Shown: positions 26,390 through 37,151, counted from the first letter of the stretch. The stretch: 64,000 nt of DNA from Streptomyces collinus Tu 365 (GCF_000444875.1 NC_021985.1:7212170-7276169); one strand, 5' to 3'. Numbers and translations: made by a program. Notes: generated from the letters alone by a model not told the origin.

Positions 26390-28273
26390 ATGAGCATGGA
26401 GACCACCGCCTGGACGCAGCTGCACAGCGTGATGAACGCGCAGCAGGAGCGCCGCCCCTTCGCCCGCGCCACGCTGCGCCGCATCGCCGCCTTCGCCCGC
26501 CCGCACCGCGCGGGCATCGTCCGCTTCGTGCTGCTCGGGGTGGTGACCGCGCTGCTCGCCGTGGCCACCCCGGTGCTCGCCGGCCGCGTCGTCGACGCGA
26601 TCGTGGCGGGCCACGACTCCCGGACCGTGGTACGGCTCTCGCTGCTGATCGCGCTCGTCGCGCTGGCCGAGGCGGGGCTCGGCGTCCTCGGCCGGCGTCT
26701 GTCGTCGACGCTGGGGGAGGGCCTCATCCTGGATCTGCGCACGGCCGTGTTCGATCATGTGCAGCGCATGCCCGTCGCGTTCTTCACACGTACCCGTACG
26801 GGCGCGCTGGTCAGCCGGCTCAACAACGACGTGATCGGTGCCCAGCGCGCGTTCGCCAACACGCTCTCAGGGGTGGTGACCAACCTGGTCACGCTGCTGC
26901 TCACGCTCGCCGTGATGCTCACCCTGTCCTGGCAGATCACCCTGCTCGCGCTGGTGCTGCTGCCGGTGTTCGTGCTGCCCGCGCGGCGCATGGGCAGCCG
27001 GATGGCCCGCATGCAGCGGGAGGCGGCCGCGCTGAACGCGGCCATGGGCACCCGGATGACCGAACGCTTCTCCGCGCCCGGCGCCACCCTGGTCAAGCTG
27101 TTCGGCCGCCCCGAGGAGGAGTCGGCCGAGTTCGCCGCCCGGGCCCGCCGGGTCCGTGACATCGGCGTGCGCACGGCGACCGCCCAGTCGGTGTTCATCA
27201 CCTCCCTCACCCTGGTCTCGGCGCTCGCGCTGGCCCTCGTCTACGGCCTCGGCGGCTGGTTCGCGCTGCACGGCACCCTGCAGGCGGGCGCCGTGGTCTC
27301 CCTCGCCCTGCTGCTGACCCGGCTCTACGCCCCGCTCACCGCGCTCGCCGGGGCCCGGGTCGAGGTGATGAGCGCGCTGGTCAGCTTCGAGCGGGTCTTC
27401 GAGGTGCTCGACCTCAAGCCGCTCATCGAGGAGAAGCCGGACGCCGTGGCGGTCCCCGAGGGCCCGGTCGCGGTCGAGTTCGACGACGTGCGCTTCGCCT
27501 ATCCGTCCGCCGACCAGGTCTCCCTCGCCTCCCTGGAGGAGGTCGCCACCCTCGACAGCCGGGGTGGCGCCGAGGTCCTGCACGGCATCTCGTTCCGCGC
27601 CGAACCCGGCGAGACCGTGGCCCTCGTCGGCTCCTCGGGCGCCGGCAAGTCCACCATCGCCCAGCTCCTGCCGCGCCTGTACGACGCCGACACGGGCGCC
27701 GTCCGCATCGGCGGCGTCGACGTCCGCGACCTGACCGCCGTCTCGCTGCGCGCCACCCTCGGCATGGTCACCCAGGACGGCCACCTCTTCCACGACACCG
27801 TCCGCGCCAACCTGCTGCTGGCCCGCCCGGCGGCCGGCGACGAGGAGCTGTGGGACGCGCTCGGCCGCGCCCGCCTCGCCGAGGTCGTACGGTCCCTGCC
27901 GGACGGCCTGGACACCGTGGTCGGCGAGCGCGGCTACCGGCTCTCCGGCGGCGAGCGCCAGCGCATGACCATCGCCCGGCTGCTGCTGGCCCGCCAGCGC
28001 GTGGTCATCCTCGACGAGGCCACCGCGCACCTGGACAACACCTCGGAGGCGGCGGTGCAGGAGGCGCTGACCGAGGCCCTGGAGGGCCGCACCGCCGTGG
28101 TGATCGCCCACCGGCTGTCCACCGTCCGGGCCGCCGACAAGATACTCGTCGTGGAGGCCGGCCGGATCGTGGAGCGGGGCACGCACGAGGAACTCCTCGC
28201 GGCGGGCGGCCGGTACGCGGAGCTGCACCGGACGCAGTTCGCCGAGCGGGACGGCGGGGTGCCGGCGATCTGA
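26390..28273 (+). CDS. ABC exporter, fused membrane and ATPase domains, SoxR-regulated
   Basis: 627-residue half-transporter that works as a dimer to export hydrophobic compounds. Six membrane helices in residues 40-325, then an ATPase domain with Walker A GSSGAGKS (414-421), signature LSGGE (518-522), Walker B VVILDEAT (538-545) and the H-loop His in VVIAHRLS. A short insertion around residues 376-396 precedes the Walker A domain. The start ATG at 26390 lies 8 nt downstream of the -10 of a SoxR-type promoter, so it is probably translated from a leaderless message and induced by redox-active compounds. In S. coelicolor one of the known SoxR targets is an ABC transporter; this is very likely its counterpart. 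The soxR gene is not in the window. Confidence 0.93.
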   Translation: MSMETTAWTQLHSVMNAQQERRPFARATLRRIAAFARPHRAGIVRFVLLGVVTALLAVATPVLAGRVVDAIVAGHDSRTVVRLSLLIALVALAEAGLGVLGRRLSSTLGEGLILDLRTAVFDHVQRMPVAFFTRTRTGALVSRLNNDVIGAQRAFANTLSGVVTNLVTLLLTLAVMLTLSWQITLLALVLLPVFVLPARRMGSRMARMQREAAALNAAMGTRMTERFSAPGATLVKLFGRPEEESAEFAARARRVRDIGVRTATAQSVFITSLTLVSALALALVYGLGGWFALHGTLQAGAVVSLALLLTRLYAPLTALAGARVEVMSALVSFERVFEVLDLKPLIEEKPDAVAVPEGPVAVEFDDVRFAYPSADQVSLASLEEVATLDSRGGAEVLHGISFRAEPGETVALVGSSGAGKSTIAQLLPRLYDADTGAVRIGGVDVRDLTAVSLRATLGMVTQDGHLFHDTVRANLLLARPAAGDEELWDALGRARLAEVVRSLPDGLDTVVGERGYRLSGGERQRMTIARLLLARQRVVILDEATAHLDNTSEAAVQEALTEALEGRTAVVIAHRLSTVRAADKILVVEAGRIVERGTHEELLAAGGRYAELHRTQFAERDGGVPAI

Positions 28274-28424
28274 CGGGCGGCCGCACAGCGGTTCAGGACC
28301 GAAGGGGGTGGGCGACGCGGGGCTGCCCCACCCCCAACCACACGTGAGGACCCCCCAACTCGGCCACCGGCGTGGCGAATCCGGCCCGCCACCCCCGAGG
28401 CGTGACCGGTCGCGGGCGGGGAAA

Positions 28425-28461
28425 CCGGGTCGGGTCGCGCGCGAGCCGCGACCCGACCCGG
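28425..28461 (+). terminator. 15-bp perfect stem abutting the lipoprotein ribosome site
   Basis: CCGGGTCGGGTCGCG (28425-28439) and CGCGACCCGACCCGG (28447-28461) with a 7-nt loop. It is 152 bp after the ABC exporter stop and directly touches the GGAGGAG ribosome site (28462-28468) of the next gene, so it is either the exporter's terminator or a 5'-UTR hairpin that limits lipoprotein translation. Confidence 0.5.
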
Positions 28462-28474
28462 GAGGAGCCCCACC

Positions 28475-29335
28475 GTGCCGAAGACGAAAGCCGCGAGCGC
28501 CGTCACCGCGCTCGTCCTCGCCGCCGCACTCACCGGCTGCGGCAGCGAGGACGGCCCCGGACCGGACGGTGACGTACGGGGCGCGGCGACCCCGCCCGCA
28601 CGCGCCGTCCAGAACGCCTACCGGGCCACGCTGGCCGCCCGCACCGCGAGGATGACGGTCACCAGCAAGGTCGTCGCCGAGGGACAGACACTCACCGGGC
28701 ACGGCAGCGGCGTCGCCGACCTCGAGCACGGCGCCAGCCGGTTCGACCTGACCTCGCAGGGCACCACGATCGAGCAGCGGGTCGTCGACGGCGCCGTGTA
28801 CCAGAAGCCCACCGGGGCCCGGCGCGGTGCCGTACCCGGCGGCAGGACCTGGTTGAAGATCGACCTCGCCCGGCTCGGCGGCACCGGCCCGGCCGGGCGC
28901 AGCCGCCCCACCGACCCCATGGAACCCGTGCGCTACCTCAAGGACGCGGGCCGCGCGCACGTCACCCGCGTCGGCGGCCAGACCCTCGACGGCACCCGCA
29001 CCACCCACTACCGGGTGGCGGTCCCCGTCTCCGTCCTGGCCCGCGGCGACGCCGGACAGGAACAGGAACTGCGCCGGCAGCTCGGGACGGACCGGCTGCC
29101 GGTCGAGGTGTGGCTGGACGGACGGGGCCGGCTGCGTCAGGAACGCGTCCTGCTGACCCTGCACCCGCTGAAGCAGCGCACCCCCGGACACGGGAACACC
29201 CGGGTCACCAGCACCACCGAGGTGCGCCTGACGGACTTCGGCACCGAGGTGAAGGTCACCGCCCCGCCCGCCGCCGACACCGCGGACGTCACCGGCCGGG
29301 CGACCGGGTCCGCGGGCACCGCCCAGGCGGGCTGA
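28475..29335 (+). CDS. secreted lipoprotein (LppX/LprG-like fold)
   Basis: 286-residue exported lipoprotein. Signal peptide MPKTKAASAVTALVLAAALTGC, in two parts MPKTKAASAVT and ALVLAAALTGC, with lipobox LTGC and lipidated Cys22. The mature part has alternating beta strands (RMTVTSKVVAEGQTL, GASRFDLTSQGTTIEQRVVD, VYQKPTG...TWLKIDLARL) typical of the half-barrel lipid-binding lipoproteins of actinobacteria. GTG at 28475 with GGAGGAG 6-12 nt upstream. Its ligand is not known; it precedes the molybdenum oxidoreductase genes by 73 bp but is probably a separate unit. Confidence 0.82.
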   Translation: MPKTKAASAVTALVLAAALTGCGSEDGPGPDGDVRGAATPPARAVQNAYRATLAARTARMTVTSKVVAEGQTLTGHGSGVADLEHGASRFDLTSQGTTIEQRVVDGAVYQKPTGARRGAVPGGRTWLKIDLARLGGTGPAGRSRPTDPMEPVRYLKDAGRAHVTRVGGQTLDGTRTTHYRVAVPVSVLARGDAGQEQELRRQLGTDRLPVEVWLDGRGRLRQERVLLTLHPLKQRTPGHGNTRVTSTTEVRLTDFGTEVKVTAPPAADTADVTGRATGSAGTAQAG

Positions 29336-29408
29336 AACGTGTGAGGTGCGGCAGTCTGGATACGCGGTACTGCAGGCGTCCAGGCCCGTCCGGAAGGCAC
29401 TCACTGCC

Positions 29409-29944
29409 ATGACCAGCGAAAACCGGCCCGGTCCGCGCTCGGAGATCACCCTCCGGGTCAACGGCAAACCCCACACCCTGCTCGTCGACCACCGGCGGGT
29501 ACTGCTGGACCTGCTCCGCGAGGACCTCGACCTCACCGGGTCCAAGAAGGGCTGCGACCAGGGCCAGTGCGGTGCCTGCACCGTCCTGGTCGACGGGCGG
29601 CGCCTCAACAGCTGCCTGCTGCTCGCCGTCACCCTCGACGGCAGCGAGGTCACCACCGTCGAGGGCCTCGCCGGCGACGGCGAGCAGCCGCACCCGCTGC
29701 AACGGGCCTTCCTCGACCGCGACGCCTTCCAGTGCGGCTACTGCACCCCCGGCCAGATCTGCTCCGCCGTCGGCATGCTCGCCGAGGCGGCGGCCGGCCA
29801 CCCCTCGCACGTCACCGACCCCGCCGCCCCCTCCGGCCGGCCCGTCCCGCTCGACCGGGCCGAGATCCGCGAGCGGCTCAGCGGCAACCTGTGCCGCTGC
29901 GGCGCCTACCCGCGCATCGTCGAGGCAGTGGAGGACGTGATCCG

Positions 29945-29948
<4 letters not shown>
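29409..29948 (+). CDS. 2Fe-2S subunit of a PaoABC/xanthine-dehydrogenase-type oxidoreductase
   Basis: 179-residue iron-sulfur subunit with two [2Fe-2S] clusters. The plant-type ligands are Cys49, Cys54, Cys57 (CDQGQCGAC) and Cys69; the second cluster uses CGYC (109-112) and CRC (162-164) in GNLCRCGAYPR. Similar to PaoA/YagT but without the Tat signal, so this complex stays in the cytoplasm. ATG at 29409; the possible ribosome site GGAAGG is 13 nt away. It overlaps the FAD-subunit gene by 4 nt (GTGA). Confidence 0.9.
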
Positions 29949-30940
<992 letters not shown>

Positions 30941-31002
30941 CCCCAGGCCCCGGCACCCCGGCGGCCCGGCCCACCTGGTCCGGCCCGCCCAAGGAGGCCC
31001 CC

Positions 31003-33369
31003 ATGCCCCCCATCGGCCCGCCCCAGGAGAACCCCCGCCACAGCCTGCCCGGGGACCACCCCGGGGACGCGCCCGTGGACCCGCGGGACGACCCGATGGC
31101 GCGCACCGGGCTGCCGGCCGACGCCCCCGCCGCCGGTGGCGGCCCGTCGTACACCGAGCCCGTGGACCGGCCCGCGGGGCAGCGTGAGGACTCCGGGGGC
31201 CCGGCCGGACGGGACGCGCCCCCGCAGACACGGCCGGACGCGTCCCCGGCGGACGACCACACCGCAGGCGGCGGCCCGCGCGGCGCGCTGGGCGCTCCCG
31301 CCGCACGGCGCGAGGGACTGCTGAAGGTCACCGGCGCCGCCCGCTACGCGGCCGAGCACCCGCTGCCCGGCCGGGCCCACGCCTGGCCGGTGCCCGCCGC
31401 CGTGGCCCGGGGCCGGGTCACCGGCGTGGACACCACGGCCGCCCTCGTGCTGCCCGGTGTCCTCGCCGTCCTCACCCCCGGCGACGCCCCCCGCCTCGGC
31501 CCGACGGACGACGGCACCCTCGCCGTGCTGCAGAACCCCCGGGTGCCGCACCGCGGCTGGTGCGTCGCCCTGGTCGTCGCCGAGACCCTGGAGACGGCCC
31601 GCGCCGCCGCCGGGGCGGTCCGCGTCACCTACGTCACCGAGGACGCCGACGTACGGCTGCGCCCCGACCACCCGGCCGCCTACGAACCCGAGAAGGCGGG
31701 CGGAGCACCCGGCCGGTTCGAACTCGGCGACCCGGAGGGCGCGTTCGCGGCGGCCGGGGTCCGCGTGGACGTCGACTACCGGGTCCCGCCCCTGCACAAC
31801 CACCCGATGGAACCGCACGCGACCACCGCCGTCTGGGACGGCGACCGGCTCACGGTGTACACCTCCACCCAGGGCGGCACGACCGTCCGCTCCGTCCTCG
31901 CCGAACTGTTCGAGCTGCCCGAGGACCGGATCACGGTCGTCGGCGAGCACGTCGGCGGCGGCTTCGGCTCCAAGGGCACCCCGCGGCCCGACGTCGTCCT
32001 CGCCGCCATGGCCGCGCGCCGCACCGGCCGGCCCGTCACCCTGGCCTACCCCCGCCGCACGCTCCCCACCGTCGTCGGCCACCGCGCCCCCACCCTGAAC
32101 CGGCTGCGGCTCGGCGCCACCGCCGACGGCCGGCTCACCACCCTGCTGCACGAGGTGACCACCCACACCTCCCACGTCAAGGAGTTCGTGGAGTACGCCG
32201 GGCTGCCCGCCCGCGTCATGTACGCCACCCCGCACCTGCGCAGCTCCCACCGCGTGGTGCCGCTGGACGTGCCCAGCCCCTCCTGGATGCGCGCCCCCGG
32301 CGAGGCACCCGGCATGTACGCGCTGGAATCCGCCATGGACGAACTCGCCGACGCGCTCGGCATGGACCCGGTGGAGCTGCGCGTCCGCAACGAACCCGAC
32401 CACGAGCCCGCCGGCGGACAGCCGTTCAGCAGCCGGAACGTCGTCGCCTGCCTGCGCGAGGGCGCCCGCCGCTTCGGCTGGGACACCCGCGACCCGCGTC
32501 CGGCCGTCCGCGCCGAGGGCCCGCTGCTCCTCGGCACCGGCGTGGCCGCGGCGACCTACCCCTTCCAGATCGGCGCCTCCACCGCCAGCGCGCAGGCCCT
32601 GCCGGACGGCACCTTCGTCGTCCGGCTGAACGCGGCCGACATCGGCACCGGAGCCCGTACCGTGCTCGCCCAGGTCGCCGCCGACGCGCTCGGCGCGCCC
32701 CTGGACCGGGTGCGCGCCGACGTGGGCCGCAGCGACCTGCCGCCGGCCCCACTGGCGGGCGGCTCCTCCGGCACCGCCTCCTGGGGCTGGGCGGTGCACG
32801 AGGCCTGCACCCGGCTCGCGTCCCGCCTCGCCGCCCACAGCGGCCCGCTGCCCGCCAAGGGCCTGACGGCCCGCGCCGACACCGCGGGCCGGGCCGACGC
32901 CGACAGCCCCTACGCGCGGCACGCCTTCGGCGCGCACTTCGCCGAGGTGGCCGTCGACACGGTCACCGGCGAGATCCGGGTCCGCCGGCTGCTCGGCGTC
33001 TACGCCGCCGGACGCATCCTCAACGCCCGCACCGCCCGCTCCCAGTTCGTCGGCGCCATGATCATGGGCCTGGGCATGGCACTGACCGAGGGCAGCACCG
33101 TGGACACCGCGTTCGGCGACTTCCCGGAGTGCGACCTCGCCGCCTACCACGTGCCCGCGCACGCCGACGTGCCCGACATCGAGGCCGACTGGATCGAGGA
33201 GGACGACCCCCACCTCAACCCCATGGGCAGCAAGGGCGTCGGCGAGATCGGCATCGTCGGCACCGCCGCCGCCGTCGGCAACGCCGTCCACCACGCCACC
33301 GGGATCCGCTTCCGCGAGCTGCCGCTCACCCCGGACCGGATCCTCACCGGCCTGCTGTCCGAGCGGTGA
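31003..33369 (+). CDS. molybdopterin-binding catalytic subunit of PaoABC-type oxidoreductase
   Basis: 788-residue large subunit holding molybdopterin cytosine dinucleotide. The catalytic Glu is Glu748 in GSKGVGEIG; cofactor-binding stretches include GGGFGSKGT, SWMRAPGEAPG and AGGSSGTASWG. The first about 95 residues are a Pro/Gly/Asp-rich extension not found in PaoC; family similarity starts at LGAPAARREGLLKVTGAARYA (first part LGAPAARREGLLK). AAGGAGG lies 6 nt before ATG 31003. Substrate is probably an aldehyde (inference). No MocA-type or XdhC-type insertion chaperone is found next to it. Confidence 0.9.
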   Translation: MPPIGPPQENPRHSLPGDHPGDAPVDPRDDPMARTGLPADAPAAGGGPSYTEPVDRPAGQREDSGGPAGRDAPPQTRPDASPADDHTAGGGPRGALGAPAARREGLLKVTGAARYAAEHPLPGRAHAWPVPAAVARGRVTGVDTTAALVLPGVLAVLTPGDAPRLGPTDDGTLAVLQNPRVPHRGWCVALVVAETLETARAAAGAVRVTYVTEDADVRLRPDHPAAYEPEKAGGAPGRFELGDPEGAFAAAGVRVDVDYRVPPLHNHPMEPHATTAVWDGDRLTVYTSTQGGTTVRSVLAELFELPEDRITVVGEHVGGGFGSKGTPRPDVVLAAMAARRTGRPVTLAYPRRTLPTVVGHRAPTLNRLRLGATADGRLTTLLHEVTTHTSHVKEFVEYAGLPARVMYATPHLRSSHRVVPLDVPSPSWMRAPGEAPGMYALESAMDELADALGMDPVELRVRNEPDHEPAGGQPFSSRNVVACLREGARRFGWDTRDPRPAVRAEGPLLLGTGVAAATYPFQIGASTASAQALPDGTFVVRLNAADIGTGARTVLAQVAADALGAPLDRVRADVGRSDLPPAPLAGGSSGTASWGWAVHEACTRLASRLAAHSGPLPAKGLTARADTAGRADADSPYARHAFGAHFAEVAVDTVTGEIRVRRLLGVYAAGRILNARTARSQFVGAMIMGLGMALTEGSTVDTAFGDFPECDLAAYHVPAHADVPDIEADWIEEDDPHLNPMGSKGVGEIGIVGTAAAVGNAVHHATGIRFRELPLTPDRILTGLLSER

Positions 33370-33412
33370 GGCACCCCCGAGGGACCGGGAGGCGGGACGG
33401 GGGAGCGGCGCC

Positions 33413-35791
33413 GTGACCGGACTGCTGTGGGAGTACGACGGCTACGACCCCGCCGAGGAACGCCTGCGCGAGTCCCTGTGCACCGTCGGCAACGGCCGTT
33501 TCGCCACCCGCGGCGCGCTGCCCGAGTGCGCCGCGGACGCCGTGCACTACCCCGGCACCTACGCGGCCGGCTGCTACAACCGGCTCACCTCCGAGGTCGC
33601 CGGGCGCCCGGTCGAGAACGAGGACATGGTCAACCTCCCCAACTGGCTGCCGCTGCGCTTCCGCCCCGTCACCGGGGACTGGCTCACCCCGGACACCGTC
33701 CCGCCCACCGAGCACCACCTCGCCCTCCACCTCGACCCGGGCGTCCTGGAGCGCCGGACCCGCTACCCGCTCGGCGACGGCGTCACCCTCCTCGTCCGCC
33801 AGCTCCGCCTCGTCCACATGGCCGACCCCTGCCTCGCCGCCCTGCGCACCGACCTCACCGCCGAGGGCGGCACCGTCGAACTCGACGTGGAGACCGCCCT
33901 CGACGGCGGTGTCACCAACTCCGGCGTGGCCCGCTACCAGGACCTGGACGGCCGGCACCTCGCCCACGTGGAGACGGGCAGCGACCCGCCCGGCGGCACC
34001 ATGTGGCTGCGCTGCCGCACCCGCACCTCCGGCATCGTCGTCGGGCTCGCCGCCCGGCTCTCCGCCGCCGGCGCCCCGGTGACCGACGCCCACGAGGCCC
34101 GCCGGGCCGTCCAGCACCTGCGGCTGTCCCTGGCGCCCGGCCGCACGGTCACCGTCGACAAGACCGTCGCCCTGCACACCTCCCACGACCCCGCCCTCAG
34201 CGACCCGCTGCGCGCCGCCCTCGACCGGGCCGCCTCCGCGCCCGGCTTCGACGACCTGCTCGCCTCGCACGCCACGGCCTGGGAACAGCTGTGGCGCCGG
34301 GCCGAACTCGACGTACCCGGCGACCCCGGCCGCATCCTGCGCCTGCACCGGTTCCATGTGCTGCAGACCCTCTCCCCGCACACCGCCGACCTCGACGTCG
34401 GCGTGCCCGCACGCGGACTGCACGGCGAGGCGTACCGCGGACACGTCTTCTGGGACGAGCTGTTCGTGCTGCCCTACCTCAACCTCCATCTGCCGGAGGT
34501 CTCGCGCGCCCTGCTCCACTACCGTTACCGCCGGCTGGACGCGGCCCGCCACGCCGCCCGCGAGGCCGGCCTGCGCGGCGCCCTGTACCCCTGGCAGAGC
34601 GGCAGCGACGGCCGCGAGGAGACCCAGCGACTGCACCTCAACCCCCGCTCGGGGCACTGGCTGCCCGACCACACGCGGCTGCAGCGGCACGTCGGCTCGG
34701 CGGTCGCGTACAACGTGTGGCAGTACGGCGAGGCCACCGGCGACACCGGCTTCCTGCACACCGAGGGCGCCGAGATGCTGCTGCTGATCGCCCGCTTCTG
34801 GGCCGACTCGGCCGTCTACGACGAGCACCTGGGCCGGCACCGCATCCGCGGCGTCGTCGGCCCCGACGAGTACCACGACGCCTACCCCGACGCGGACCGG
34901 CCCGGCCTGGACGACAACGCGTACACCAACGTCACCGCCGCCTGGGTGCTCGCCCGCGCCCTGGACCTGCTGCGCGTCCTGCCCGCACCGCGCCGCCGCG
35001 AACTCACCGAGCAGATCGGCCTGGACGACGACGAGACCGCCCGCTGGGAGGAGGTCTCCCGCACCCTGCACGTGCCCTTCCACGACGGGGTGATCAGCCA
35101 GTTCGAGGGCTACGGCGACCTCGCCGAACTGGACTGGCACGGCTACCGGGCCCGGTACGGCGACATCCGGCGCCTGGACCGCATCCTGGAGGCGGAGGGC
35201 GACACCGTCAACCGCTACAAGGCGTCCAAACAGGCCGACGTCCTGATGCTCGGCTACCTGTTCGCCCCCGACGAACTGCGGTCCCTGTTCACCCGGCTGG
35301 GACACCGACTCGACGACGACACCTGGTCCGCGACGGTCGACCACTACCTGCACCGCACCTCGCACGGCTCCACCCTCAGCGGCCTGGTCCACGGCTGGAT
35401 CCTGGCCCGCGCCCGCCGCACCGACGCCTGGGGCTTCGTCCAGGAGGCCCTGCGCGGCGACATCGCCGACGTGCAGGGCGGCACCACCGGCGAGGGCATC
35501 CACCTCGGCGCCATGGCCGGCACCCTGGACCTCGTCCAGCGCTGCCTGACCGGCCTGGAGACCCGCGACGGCAAGCTCTGGCTCGACCCCGTCCACCTCC
35601 CCGAACTCTCCTCCTACGGCTTCTCGTTGCGCTACCGGGGCCACTGGGGCGTCGCACTGCGCCTGCGCTCCGGCCTCCTGGAGGCCACCATGCCGTCCGG
35701 CTCCGGCCGCGACCCCATCGACTTCCGGCTCCCGGACCGGGTGGTGCGCGTCGGACCCGGGGAGCGGGTACGGATGCGGCTGCCGGACTGA
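33413..35791 (+). CDS. glycoside hydrolase family 65 phosphorylase
   Basis: 792-residue inverting disaccharide phosphorylase of the maltose/trehalose/kojibiose type. Domains: N-terminal beta-sandwich (about 1-270), helical linker, (alpha/alpha)6 barrel (about 310-690) and C-terminal beta-sheet domain. The general-acid Glu486 is in GVVGPDEYHD; phosphate-binding and sugar-binding segments include RGLHGEAYRGHVFWDELF (first half RGLHGEAYRGH) and RYKASKQADVLMLGYLF. The exact linkage cannot be told by eye. GTG 33413 with GGGGGAGC upstream, 43 bp after the oxidoreductase gene. No sugar transporter or phosphoglucomutase is adjacent. Confidence 0.9.
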   Translation: MTGLLWEYDGYDPAEERLRESLCTVGNGRFATRGALPECAADAVHYPGTYAAGCYNRLTSEVAGRPVENEDMVNLPNWLPLRFRPVTGDWLTPDTVPPTEHHLALHLDPGVLERRTRYPLGDGVTLLVRQLRLVHMADPCLAALRTDLTAEGGTVELDVETALDGGVTNSGVARYQDLDGRHLAHVETGSDPPGGTMWLRCRTRTSGIVVGLAARLSAAGAPVTDAHEARRAVQHLRLSLAPGRTVTVDKTVALHTSHDPALSDPLRAALDRAASAPGFDDLLASHATAWEQLWRRAELDVPGDPGRILRLHRFHVLQTLSPHTADLDVGVPARGLHGEAYRGHVFWDELFVLPYLNLHLPEVSRALLHYRYRRLDAARHAAREAGLRGALYPWQSGSDGREETQRLHLNPRSGHWLPDHTRLQRHVGSAVAYNVWQYGEATGDTGFLHTEGAEMLLLIARFWADSAVYDEHLGRHRIRGVVGPDEYHDAYPDADRPGLDDNAYTNVTAAWVLARALDLLRVLPAPRRRELTEQIGLDDDETARWEEVSRTLHVPFHDGVISQFEGYGDLAELDWHGYRARYGDIRRLDRILEAEGDTVNRYKASKQADVLMLGYLFAPDELRSLFTRLGHRLDDDTWSATVDHYLHRTSHGSTLSGLVHGWILARARRTDAWGFVQEALRGDIADVQGGTTGEGIHLGAMAGTLDLVQRCLTGLETRDGKLWLDPVHLPELSSYGFSLRYRGHWGVALRLRSGLLEATMPSGSGRDPIDFRLPDRVVRVGPGERVRMRLPD

Positions 35792-35889
35792 GCCGGGAAT
35801 GGGGCTCGACGGCGGCGGCCCGGGGGCCGAGGATGCTGCCGGGCACGGCCTGCCGGTGCCCGTACGGAGGCGAGGACGAGGAGGTCCCG

Positions 35890-36648
35890 GTGGCGCTGCG
35901 CGCACTCGCGGTGGACGACGAGGAACCCGCGCTGGAGGAACTGCTGTACCTCCTGGGCGAGGACCCGCGGATCGGCACCGTCCTGCCCGCCCTGGACGCC
36001 CGCGAGGCGCTGCGACTGCTCGAACAAGCCCTGCGGGCGGGGCCGGAGGCGCCCGAGGCCGTCGACGTCGTCTTCCTCGACATCAACATGCCCGGGCTCA
36101 GCGGCCTCGAACTGGCGGGATCGCTCGCCGGTTTCGCCGTCCCGCCGCTGATCGTCTTCGTCACCGCCCACGAGGACTTCGCCCTGCGCGCGTTCGACCT
36201 CAAGGCCGTGGACTACCTCCTCAAGCCCCTGCGCAAGGAGCGCTTCGCGGAGGCCGTGCGGCGCGTCGCCGAACTGAGCCGGGCCGGACAGGGGCCGGCC
36301 GGCGGCCTCGTCGACCAGGTACCCGTGGAGCTGGGCGGGGTGACCCGGTTCGTGCCCATCGCCGACATCACCTACGTCGAGGCCCAGGGCGACTACGCCC
36401 GGCTGCACACCCCGCGCGGCAGCCACCTGGTGCGGGTCGCGCTGTCCACGCTGGAGGAGCAGTGGCGCTCCCGCGGCTTCGTGCGCATCCACCGCAGCCG
36501 CCTGGTGGCCCTCGCCAGGATCGAGGAACTCCGTGTGGAGGGCGGCAACCTGAGCGTCCGGATCGGCGACCGGGTCCTCGCCGTCAGCCGGCGCAACGCC
36601 CGGGACCTGCGCGACCTGCTGGCCCGCCACGCCCAGGGCGCACGCTGA
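35890..36648 (+). CDS. LytTR-family response regulator
   Basis: 252-residue response regulator. Receiver domain residues 1-120 with acidic pocket Asp9-Asp10 (VDDEE), phospho-acceptor Asp64 in VVFLDINMPG and Lys in DYLLKPL; LytTR DNA-binding domain from about residue 145 (ITYVEAQGDYARLHT ... GFVRIHRSRLVALARIEEL, second part separate). GTG at 35890 preceded by AGGAGG. The matching LytS-type kinase is at 39175, with a DUF485/symporter pair between them: this is an RR-transporter-kinase operon. The reading frame remains open for a long way upstream within the GH65 gene, but that part is not protein-like. Confidence 0.9.
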   Translation: MALRALAVDDEEPALEELLYLLGEDPRIGTVLPALDAREALRLLEQALRAGPEAPEAVDVVFLDINMPGLSGLELAGSLAGFAVPPLIVFVTAHEDFALRAFDLKAVDYLLKPLRKERFAEAVRRVAELSRAGQGPAGGLVDQVPVELGGVTRFVPIADITYVEAQGDYARLHTPRGSHLVRVALSTLEEQWRSRGFVRIHRSRLVALARIEELRVEGGNLSVRIGDRVLAVSRRNARDLRDLLARHAQGAR

Positions 36649-36779
36649 AGCCGCCCCGGCCCCGCCCCGCGCGCCGTACCCGGCGGGTGCCGAACCTCGT
36701 CCTTCGGCTACCTCGCCGAGGGCACGCTGCGTACACTCGCGGCAACACAGGTGATCACCGCGGCGTCGGGGAGTGCGTC

Positions 36780-37151
36780 ATGGGTGCGGAATCCGTCCCC
36801 CACAGAGAGGTGGTCACCGCGCGGCCCGGCACCGACCGCGCCGCCCGCCCCCGGCCCCGCCCGGCGGTCCCGCCCGAACGGACCGCCCACGCCCCGGCCT
36901 CCGACGCGGCCGTGTTCCGGCTGATGCGCCGTCAGATGCGCGCGGCGCTCACGGTGACGGCCCTGCTCGCGCTCTCGCTCGGCCTGCTGCCCCTGACCCT
37001 GCGGCTGATCGGCCCGGCCGGCCCCCGGCCCGACGCCCCGCTCGCCGTCTGGCTCGTGCTGGGCATCGCCCCGTACCCGGCCCTGCTGGCCGCCGGAGTC
37101 TGGTACGTCCGCCGTGCCGAGCGCAACGAGGGCGACGTGACCGGGCGTTGA
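36780..37151 (+). CDS. small two-helix membrane protein (DUF485-like) of a sodium/solute symporter pair
   Basis: 123 residues: a Pro/Arg-rich N-terminal 45 residues, then two membrane helices (about 55-78 and 90-110). It overlaps the symporter start by 4 nt. Small DUF485 proteins always accompany ActP/MctC-type acetate/pyruvate symporters, which explains its role as accessory subunit, although the sequence itself is weakly conserved. ATG 36780 with GGGGAG 6 nt upstream. Confidence 0.72.
   Translation: MGAESVPHREVVTARPGTDRAARPRPRPAVPPERTAHAPASDAAVFRLMRRQMRAALTVTALLALSLGLLPLTLRLIGPAGPRPDAPLAVWLVLGIAPYPALLAAGVWYVRRAERNEGDVTGR

Noticed and set aside
33427..35889. Long plus-strand open frame in phase with the LytTR regulator
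   Set aside because: Out-of-frame shadow of the GH65 gene; Arg/Pro/His-rich; the regulator has AGGAGG-GTG at 35890.
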